A stretch of 12,857 bases of DNA, taken from the NCBI GenBank assembly GCA_038199035.1, contig JBBPZM010000016.1, forward strand, positions 1-12,857. Reading direction: 5' to 3'. The notes under the pieces are model-generated. The model saw only the letters and a program-made list of their open reading frames with translations. It made no database searches and was not told where the DNA came from. Source of the DNA: DATAEY01 sp038199035 (GTDB lineage Bacteria > Actinomycetota > Thermoleophilia > Solirubrobacterales > Solirubrobacteraceae). The translations under genes and the position numbers were made by a program. Within the stretch, counting starts at the first letter, position 1. Each line of letters opens with the position of its first letter. Below are positions 6,282 through 12,857 of this stretch, piece by piece.

Positions 6282-6398
6282 GTGATGGTGCAGGACGCCG
6301 TTGGTCGGCTGGGCGAGGCGGCGCTGATCGTCGTGGCGATCGTCGCCGTCGACGCGTTCCCCCGCCTGCGCCCGCCGCGGCCGCTGCCCGAGGGCTGA
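6282..6398 (+). CDS. Possible small single-span membrane peptide
   Basis: A short open frame starts GTG-ATG-GTG at 6282-6290 and ends at TGA 6396-6398, giving 37 residues from the ATG or 38 from the first GTG. From the ATG it reads MVQDAVGRLGEAALIVVAIV then AVDAFPRLRPPRPLPEG: a hydrophobic core of about 13 residues flanked by charge, with an Arg/Pro-rich tail, as expected of a small membrane-anchored peptide. GAGG at 6268-6271 lies 10 bases before the GTG and could serve as ribosome site. It follows the glycosylase gene by 61 bases. Its composition could also be a chance product of GC-rich sequence; I assign no function. Confidence 0.35.
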   Translation: MMVQDAVGRLGEAALIVVAIVAVDAFPRLRPPRPLPEG

Positions 6399-6440
6399 AC
6401 CAGCGAGACGGCGCCCCGCTCGGCCTCACCACCGTGCGGA

Positions 6441-6463
6441 CATCGGCCGGGGAGTCGCCGATG
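6441..6463. promoter_or_regulatory. Perfect 7-9-7 dyad in the dnaK promoter, candidate operator
   Basis: CATCGGC at 6441-6447 is matched by its exact inverse GCCGATG at 6457-6463 with nine bases between. It covers the place where a -35 would lie for the -10 at 6470-6475, so a bound protein would block RNA polymerase. The arm length equals that of the HAIR element bound by HspR and the 9-base gap equals that of CIRCE, but the sequence matches neither. Confidence 0.4.
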
Positions 6464-6469
6464 ATCTGC

Positions 6470-6475
6470 TACGGT
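6470..6475 (+). promoter_or_regulatory. Putative -10 element of the dnaK operon
   Basis: TACGGT fits TAnnnT and would start transcription near 6482, giving a leader of about 75 bases before dnaK. No consensus -35 precedes it, as is common in high-GC actinobacteria and at regulated promoters. Confidence 0.4.
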
Positions 6476-6492
6476 GCCACTAAGGTTTTTTC

Positions 6493-6524
6493 GCGGCTTT
6501 GGAAGCAACGCCGGAGCCGCTTCC
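6493..6524 (+). other. Overlapping inverted repeats in the dnaK leader
   Basis: Two 6-bp stems compete: GCGGCT (6493-6498) with AGCCGC (6515-6520), and GGAAGC (6501-6506) with GCTTCC (6519-6524). They share bases 6519-6520, so only one can form at a time. This could be a weak RNA switch, an operator, or chance. Confidence 0.25.
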
Positions 6525-6541
6525 CACCACAGGACGCGGAC

Positions 6542-6547
6542 AAGGAG
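6542..6547 (+). promoter_or_regulatory. Strong ribosome binding site of dnaK
   Basis: AAGGAG lies 9 bases before the ATG at 6557 and fixes the start at the family-conserved MAKTIGIDLG, excluding the in-frame extension from 6434. Confidence 0.85.
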
Positions 6548-6556
6548 CTTTCCAGC

Positions 6557-8476
6557 ATGGCCAAGACCATTGGAATCGATCTCGGCACCACCAACTCGTG
6601 CATGGCCGTGCTCGAGGGTGGCGAGCCGACGGTCATCGAGAACGCGGAGGGCGGACGCACCACCCCGTCCGTGGTCGCCTTCACCGATTCCGGTGAGCGA
6701 CTGGTGGGCACCGTGGCCAAGCGCCAGGCGGTGACCAACCCCACCAACACCATCTTCTCCATCAAGCGCTTCATGGGCCGCAAGGAGGCGGAGGTCAAGG
6801 AGGAGGAGTCGATCGTCCCCTACAGGGTCGTCTCCGGCCCGGGCGGCGACGTGCGCGTCGACGCGCAGGGGCAGCAGTACTCGCCCCCGGAGATCAGCGC
6901 GATGATCCTCCAGAAGCTCAAGGCCGACGCTGAGGCTTATCTCGGCGACACCGTCGACTCGGCGGTCATCACCGTCCCGGCCTACTTCAACGACGACCAG
7001 CGCCAGGCCACCAAGGACGCCGGCAAGGTCGCCGGCCTCGACGTCAAGCGCATCATCAACGAGCCCACCGCGGCCTCGCTGGCTTACGGGCTCGACAAGG
7101 AGTCCGACCAGACGATCCTCGTCTTCGACCTCGGCGGCGGCACGTTCGACGTGTCGGTGCTGGAGATCGGCGAGGGCGTGTTCGAGGTAAAGGCCACAGC
7201 GGGTGACAACCACCTCGGCGGCGACAACTTCGACAAGGCGGTCGTCGACTGGCTGGTGGCCGAGTTCAAGCGCGACCAGGGCATCGACCTGGCCGCCGAC
7301 AAGATGGCCCTCCAGCGCCTCTACGAGGCGGCGGAGAAGGCCAAGATCGAGCTCTCCACCACCCAGGAGACCCAGATCAACCTGCCGTTCCTCACGGCCG
7401 ACGCGTCGGGCCCCAAGCACCTCGACCTCAAGCTCAGCCGGGCCAAGCTCGCCGAGCTGACCGCCGACCTGCTCAAGCGGGTCGAGGCCCCGGTGCGCCA
7501 GGCCATGGAGGACGCCAAGGACAAGGGCGCGGCCAACATCGACCACATCGTCCTGGTGGGCGGCATGACCCGCATGCCCGCCGTGCAGGAGAAGGTCAAG
7601 TCGCTGACCGGCAAGGACCCCCACCGCGGCGTCAACCCCGACGAGGTGGTGGCGGTCGGCGCGGCCATCCAGGCCGGCGTGCTGGCCGGGGACGTCAAGG
7701 ACGTTCTCCTGCTCGACGTCACACCGCTCACCCTGGGCATCGAGACCAAGGGCGGCGTGATGACCCGCCTGATCGAGCGCAACACCACCATCCCCACGCG
7801 CAAGTCGGAGGTGTTCTCGACCGCTGAGGACAACCAGCCCAGCGTGGAGATCCACGTCCTCCAGGGCGAGCGCGAGATGGCGCTGGGCAACAAGTCGTTG
7901 GGCAAGTTCCAGCTCACCGGCATCCCACCCGCGCCGCGCGGCATCCCGCAGGTCGAGGTGGCCTTCGACATCGACGCGAACGGCATCCTCAACGTCTCGG
8001 CCAAGGACCTCGGGACCGGCAAGGAGCAGAAGATCGAGATCAAGGCGGGCTCGGGCCTCTCGGAGGACGAGATCAAGCGCATGGTCACCGATGCCGAGTC
8101 GCACGCCGAGGACGACCGCCGCCAGCGCGAGCTGGCCGAGGCCCGCAACGAGGGCGAGAACGCGGCCTACCAGGCCGAGCGCCAGCTCTCGGAGCTCGGC
8201 GACTCGGTCGACGGCTCCTCCAAGGAGCAGATCGAGGCGGCGATCCGGGAGGTGCGCGAGGCGCTGACCTCGGAGGACGCGGCCGACATCCGCTCCAAGA
8301 CCGAGGCGCTGCAGACCGCCTTCCACTCGGTTTCCCAGGCCATGTACGAGCGGGCCCAGGCTCAGCAGGGAGCGGCCACGGCCGACGGCGCCGCGGCCGA
8401 CGGAGCTGGGGCCGATGGCCAGGCCGAGGCCGAGGAGGACGTGGTGGACGCCGAGGTCGTGGACGAGGGCAAGTAA
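6557..8476 (+). CDS. dnaK: Molecular chaperone DnaK (Hsp70)
   Basis: This 639-residue ATP-dependent chaperone binds exposed hydrophobic segments of unfolded proteins and works with DnaJ and GrpE in the cytoplasm. The three Hsp70 signatures are intact: IDLGTTNS at 7-14, the phosphate loop VFDLGGGTFDVS starting at V189, and IVLVGGMTRMP at 331-341. The interdomain linker DVLLLDVTPL begins at D382 and leads into the substrate-binding domain, followed by a helical lid and an Ala/Gly/Asp/Glu-rich tail ending EEDVVDAEVVDEGK, typical of bacterial DnaK. Length is normal for the family. It is the first gene of the heat-shock operon, with grpE starting 3 bases after its stop. The presence of hspR downstream implies negative feedback: DnaK is known in Streptomyces to act as co-repressor of HspR. 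Identification is certain. Confidence 0.99.
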   Translation: MAKTIGIDLGTTNSCMAVLEGGEPTVIENAEGGRTTPSVVAFTDSGERLVGTVAKRQAVTNPTNTIFSIKRFMGRKEAEVKEEESIVPYRVVSGPGGDVRVDAQGQQYSPPEISAMILQKLKADAEAYLGDTVDSAVITVPAYFNDDQRQATKDAGKVAGLDVKRIINEPTAASLAYGLDKESDQTILVFDLGGGTFDVSVLEIGEGVFEVKATAGDNHLGGDNFDKAVVDWLVAEFKRDQGIDLAADKMALQRLYEAAEKAKIELSTTQETQINLPFLTADASGPKHLDLKLSRAKLAELTADLLKRVEAPVRQAMEDAKDKGAANIDHIVLVGGMTRMPAVQEKVKSLTGKDPHRGVNPDEVVAVGAAIQAGVLAGDVKDVLLLDVTPLTLGIETKGGVMTRLIERNTTIPTRKSEVFSTAEDNQPSVEIHVLQGEREMALGNKSLGKFQLTGIPPAPRGIPQVEVAFDIDANGILNVSAKDLGTGKEQKIEIKAGSGLSEDEIKRMVTDAESHAEDDRRQRELAEARNEGENAAYQAERQLSELGDSVDGSSKEQIEAAIREVREALTSEDAADIRSKTEALQTAFHSVSQAMYERAQAQQGAATADGAAADGAGADGQAEAEEDVVDAEVVDEGK

Positions 8477-8479
8477 GGG

Positions 8480-9274
8480 ATGAAGCGCTCGGAGCACGAT
8501 CCCAGCCCTGGTCGGGGCCCTTCATCATCCGAGGGTCCCGGCGGAGCGGCGAGTCCCTCGGCGGGGGACCCCTCCCCAGCGGGCTCCCACGGTGCTTCGG
8601 CGCCGGGGAAGTCCGCGGCGCCGGTCTCGGCTCCGGCTGAGGGGGAGCTGGATGAGGTGGCGTCGGCGGCGGGGGCGTCTCAGCCCGCTGCTTCCTCAGC
8701 CGACGAGAACCCCGACGCCCGGGATGCCTCGGCGGCCGAGGATCCGTCCGCGGCCGAGGATCCCTCGACGGGTGAGCATGCGTCGGCGGTCGAGGAGGAT
8801 CTGGACGAGCTGCTGGCCAAGGCGCGGGAGCGCGACGAGTACCTGTCGCTCGCCCAGCGCACGCAGGCCGACTTCGAGAACTACCGCAAGCGCGCGGCGC
8901 GCGACGTCGCGGCGGCGGAGGGTCGCGGGGTGGCCAGGCTGGCGCGCGAGCTGCTTCCCGCGCTCGACAACCTCGGCCTGGCGCTCGCCGCCGTCGACGC
9001 CGCCGGCGACGGGGAGCGCACGCCGGGGACCGGGGAGCGCCAGCTGGTCGACGGCATCCGCCTCGTGGCCGGCGAGCTCACCGCGGCCCTGGCCCGCGTG
9101 GGGATCGAGCCCTACTCGCCCCAGGGAGAGCGCTTCGACCCCTCCGAGCACGAGGCGATGGCGAAGCAGGCCGTCCCCGGCGCCGAGTCGGGCACCGTGG
9201 TCGAGGTCTACCAGCAGGGGTACCGGGCCAACGGCGGGGTGCTGCGGCCGGCCCGCGTGGTGGTGGCCGAGTAG
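8480..9274 (+). CDS. grpE: Nucleotide exchange factor GrpE
   Basis: GrpE is a homodimer that opens the DnaK nucleotide cleft to release ADP. The conserved part begins near residue 105 with the long dimerisation helix (EDLDELLAKARERDEYL, then QADFENYRKR), and ends with the beta wing: FDPSEHEAMAKQ and GTVVEVYQQGYRANGGVLRP at the C-terminus, the GrpE signature. At 264 residues it is longer than the usual ~180-220 because the first ~104 residues are a Ser/Pro/Ala/Gly-rich, increasingly acidic and probably disordered arm. That arm contains a tandem hexapeptide AAEDPS-AAEDPS encoded by an 18-base repeat. The ATG at 8480 lies 3 bases after the dnaK stop, with GAGGGCAAG inside the dnaK end as likely ribosome site; a later start inside the disordered arm cannot be ruled out. 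It sits between dnaK and dnaJ as in other actinobacteria. Confidence 0.96.
   Translation: MKRSEHDPSPGRGPSSSEGPGGAASPSAGDPSPAGSHGASAPGKSAAPVSAPAEGELDEVASAAGASQPAASSADENPDARDASAAEDPSAAEDPSTGEHASAVEEDLDELLAKARERDEYLSLAQRTQADFENYRKRAARDVAAAEGRGVARLARELLPALDNLGLALAAVDAAGDGERTPGTGERQLVDGIRLVAGELTAALARVGIEPYSPQGERFDPSEHEAMAKQAVPGAESGTVVEVYQQGYRANGGVLRPARVVVAE
8732..8767 (+). repeat. Tandem 18-base repeat inside grpE
   Basis: Two adjacent units, at 8732-8749 and 8750-8767, share GCGGCCGAGGATCC and each encode AAEDPS. The unit keeps frame, so it changes only the length of the disordered acidic arm; slippage could vary copy number between strains. Confidence 0.75.
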
Positions 9275-9278
9275 GAGG
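9273..9278 (+). promoter_or_regulatory. Consensus ribosome binding site of dnaJ
   Basis: AGGAGG overlaps the grpE stop codon and lies 8 bases before the ATG at 9287, securing the start and suggesting strong translation. Confidence 0.85.
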
Positions 9279-9286
9279 CGACCCAT

Positions 9287-10411
9287 ATGGCGGCCCGGCC
9301 TGACTATTACAAGACGCTCGGCGTGGCCAAGAACGCCGGCCAGGACGAGATCAAGAAGAGCTACCGCAAGCTCGCGCGCCAGTACCACCCCGACCGCAAC
9401 CAGGGCAACAAGCAGGCCGAGGAGCGCTTCAAGGAGATCTCCCAGGCCTACGATGTCCTCGGCGATCCGGACAAGCGCAAGCAGTACGACCGCGGGACGG
9501 GTCCCTTCGCCGCGGGCGGGCCCGCCGGATTCGACCCGGGGGCCTTCGCCGGCGGGTTCGGGGACATCCTCTCCAACATCTTCGGCACAGCGGGGCCAGG
9601 TGGTCCTCGGGGCACGCGCGGGCGTCCGCGCCCCCAGCCCGGGCGCGACCTCGAGACCGAGGTCAGCATCTCCTTCGACCAGGCCGTGGCCGGCGCCCAG
9701 GTCCCCCTGGCCGTTCCGACGTCCGCTCCGTGTCCCACCTGCTCGGGGACCGGGGCCAAGCCCGGGACCACCCCGAGGATCTGTCCGCAGTGCCAGGGCC
9801 GCGGCGTGGAGGCCGAGGGCCAGGGCCTGTTCTCGATCTCCCAGCCGTGCTCGCGCTGCGGCGGCAGTGGCACGGTGATCGAGGACCCCTGCCCGACCTG
9901 CCACGGCACTGGCGCCCGCCGCACGGTCAAGCGCTACCGCGTCTCGATCCCGCCGGGGGTGCGCGACGGGAGCCGCATCCGCCTGGCCGGCAAGGGAGAG
10001 CCGGGGCCCCAGGGCGGTCCGCCCGGCGACCTCTACGTGGTCACCCGCGTCGGCGAGTCGCCGATCTTCAAGCGCAAGGGCGACAACGTCGAGGTCGAGG
10101 TCCCCTTGACCATCCCCGAGGCCATCCGCGGGGCGACGATCGACGTTCCGACGCTGCGCGGGACCAAGAAGCTGCGCGTCCCGGGCGCCACCAAGCACGG
10201 CACCGTCCAGCGCCTGCGCGGCGAGGGGCCGCCCAAGCTGAGTGGTTCCGGCCGGGGCGACATCCACTATCGCTTCGTGATCGACGTCCCGGCGTCGCTG
10301 TCCAGGGAGCAGAAGCAGGCGGTCGACGAGCTGGCCGAGGTGATGAACGGCGATCCCCGCGCCCGCCTGTTCGCCCATAGCGGCGCGGCGCCAGCGGGGA
10401 GCGGGAGCTAG
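9287..10411 (+). CDS. dnaJ: Co-chaperone DnaJ (Hsp40, type I)
   Basis: DnaJ delivers unfolded substrates to DnaK and triggers its ATP hydrolysis. This 374-residue protein has the full type I layout: a J-domain at about 5-70 with the essential HPD at 34-36, a Gly/Phe-rich stretch at about 75-115, a zinc domain with four CxxCxGxG repeats starting at C149, C166, C188 and C202, and a C-terminal substrate-binding region of about 150 residues. The C-terminus ends in a short Gly/Ser/Ala tail. It begins 12 bases after grpE with an ideal ribosome site, and hspR follows after 5 bases, so all four genes are clearly one operon. Actinobacteria often carry two DnaJ paralogues; adjacency to grpE and hspR marks this as the operon copy (DnaJ1 type). 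Identification is certain. Confidence 0.98.
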   Translation: MAARPDYYKTLGVAKNAGQDEIKKSYRKLARQYHPDRNQGNKQAEERFKEISQAYDVLGDPDKRKQYDRGTGPFAAGGPAGFDPGAFAGGFGDILSNIFGTAGPGGPRGTRGRPRPQPGRDLETEVSISFDQAVAGAQVPLAVPTSAPCPTCSGTGAKPGTTPRICPQCQGRGVEAEGQGLFSISQPCSRCGGSGTVIEDPCPTCHGTGARRTVKRYRVSIPPGVRDGSRIRLAGKGEPGPQGGPPGDLYVVTRVGESPIFKRKGDNVEVEVPLTIPEAIRGATIDVPTLRGTKKLRVPGATKHGTVQRLRGEGPPKLSGSGRGDIHYRFVIDVPASLSREQKQAVDELAEVMNGDPRARLFAHSGAAPAGSGS

Positions 10412-10416
10412 CGGCC

Positions 10417-10875
10417 GTGGCCACCCGGCGGACGAGCACGACACGCGTCGAGGTCTCCAGCGACCGCGGGGTGTTCATGATCTCGGTCGCCGCCGAGCTG
10501 GCCGAGATGCATCCTCAGACGCTGCGCATGTACGAGGCGCGCGGGCTCATCGAACCCAAGCGTTCTCCCAAGGGCACGCGCCTCTACTCGCAAGCCGACG
10601 TCGAGCGCCTGCGCCGGATCCAGGAGATGACGGCGGAGCTCGGCATGAACCTCGCGGGGGTGGAGCGGGTGTTCGAGCTCGAGGCCGAGCTGGCCCGGAT
10701 GAGCCGCCGCATGGAGGCGCTCGAGCGCCGCGCCGAGGTGGTGCGCGAGGAGATGGAGTCAGAGCTCGAGCGGGTGCGCCGGGAGGTGCGCGCGGAGATC
10801 GTGCCCTACCGGCCGGCCGGTGGCCTGGTGCCGGTCCGCCAGCGCGGGGGCCGAGGGAGGTTCTCCGGGTTCTGA
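10417..10875 (+). CDS. hspR: Heat-shock repressor HspR (MerR family)
   Basis: HspR is the actinobacterial repressor of dnaK operons and clpB; at normal temperature it binds its operator with DnaK as co-repressor. This 152-residue protein has the MerR winged helix at about 21-60 with the HspR hallmarks MISVAAELAEMHPQTLRMYE, GLIEPKRS and GTRLYS, then MNLAGVERVFELE at 77-89, leading into a charged coiled coil to about residue 130. The basic C-terminus, VPYRPAGGLVPVRQRGGRGR, parallels the Val/Pro/Arg tail of mycobacterial HspR. The start is taken as GTG at 10417, 5 bases after the dnaJ stop with GGGAG inside the dnaJ end; an ATG at residue 21 would cut into the HTH, so it is unlikely. No HAIR operator is seen near dnaK or clpB, which makes its binding site in this organism an open question. 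Confidence 0.95.
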   Translation: MATRRTSTTRVEVSSDRGVFMISVAAELAEMHPQTLRMYEARGLIEPKRSPKGTRLYSQADVERLRRIQEMTAELGMNLAGVERVFELEAELARMSRRMEALERRAEVVREEMESELERVRREVRAEIVPYRPAGGLVPVRQRGGRGRFSGF

Positions 10876-10877
10876 TG

Positions 10878-10893
10878 AGATATCTGCTATAGC
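10878..10893. promoter_or_regulatory. Twin 8-bp palindromes in the clpB promoter gap
   Basis: AGATATCT (10878-10885) and GCTATAGC (10886-10893) are both perfect palindromes and lie side by side in the 31-base gap before clpB, which is AT-rich compared with its surroundings. TATAGC at 10888-10893 can serve as a -10, with transcription starting near 10900, only a few bases before the ATG at 10907. A regulator dimer could bind here. Confidence 0.4.
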
Positions 10894-10906
10894 TCGACTG
10901 AGATTT

Positions 10907-12857
<1,951 letters not shown>

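Larger units (their letters stand above)
6221..6556. other. 336-base gap between the glycosylase gene and dnaK
   Basis: After the glycosylase stop this stretch holds a possible small membrane peptide gene (6282-6398), a perfect dyad (6441-6463), a likely dnaK -10 (6470-6475), a run of six T bases (6485-6490), overlapping short dyads in the dnaK leader (6493-6524) and the dnaK ribosome site (6542-6547). I see no factor-independent terminator for the upstream operon, and no CTTGAGT-N7-ACTCAAG (HAIR) or CIRCE element. Confidence 0.6.

Noticed and set aside
6485..6490. Run of six T bases before dnaK as a terminator
   Set aside because: No stable stem directly precedes it; it lies at or just after the likely dnaK transcript start.
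6434..6556. 41-codon N-terminal extension of DnaK
   Set aside because: The family start MAKTIGIDLG has a strong AAGGAG nine bases upstream; the extension would cover the promoter.
5444..8497. 1017-codon minus-strand frame across the glycosylase gene and dnaK
   Set aside because: Antisense shadow of dnaK; long stop-free antisense frames are expected at this GC content.
8696..10444. 582-codon minus-strand frame across grpE and dnaJ
   Set aside because: Shadow of well-identified genes; no domain recognisable.

Overview
This is a very GC-rich bacterial segment with tightly packed, mostly overlapping genes. The gene content points to the phylum Actinomycetota: a dnaK-grpE-dnaJ-hspR heat-shock operon with a MerR-type HspR, an actinobacterial-type inositol-3-phosphate synthase, and a CDP-alcohol phosphotransferase of the phosphatidylinositol-phosphate synthase type. 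My best guess from overall gene style is a deep-branching class such as Thermoleophilia (Solirubrobacterales), but that is an impression and not a search result. No mobile element, CRISPR array, rRNA or tRNA is visible.

The window splits at about 4470-4630 into two divergent blocks. The left block is all on the minus strand, read from 4466 down to 1. It holds a 525-residue multi-pass membrane protein of GT-C-like architecture, a PAP2_3/Aur1-like membrane phosphatase or phosphotransferase, a CDP-alcohol phosphatidyltransferase whose start overlaps the PAP2 stop by one base, and, after 78 bases with hairpins, inositol-3-phosphate synthase. A strong hairpin just past the synthase stop looks like the terminator. 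Beyond it begins a separate gene of which only the first 29 codons are present. Together the block looks like an inositol phospholipid locus: glucose-6-phosphate to inositol-3-phosphate, then attachment to CDP-diacylglycerol, then dephosphorylation or headgroup transfer, and possibly extracytoplasmic glycosylation.

The right block is on the plus strand. It starts with a PfkB-family sugar kinase that overlaps, by GTGA, an endonuclease III-like DNA glycosylase with a [4Fe-4S] cluster motif. A 336-base gap follows; it holds a possible 37-39-residue single-membrane-span peptide and the dnaK promoter region. Then comes the chaperone operon dnaK-grpE-dnaJ-hspR, with gaps of 3, 12 and 5 bases, followed after 31 bases by clpB, which runs off the right edge after 650 codons.

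The main points for a second look are: (1) hspR is present but no HAIR (or CIRCE) operator is visible; instead a perfect 7-9-7 dyad lies just upstream of the likely dnaK -10. (2) Two adjacent 8-bp palindromes sit in the short AT-rich gap before clpB. (3) The Aur1-like protein coupled to the PI-phosphate-synthase-like enzyme is a candidate for the dephosphorylation or inositol-transfer step. (4) The GT-C-like protein is unassigned. (5) The two divergent genes at 4466 and 4632 look leaderless. Nothing in the window is clearly a wholly new system; the novelty is in regulation and in the lipid locus.
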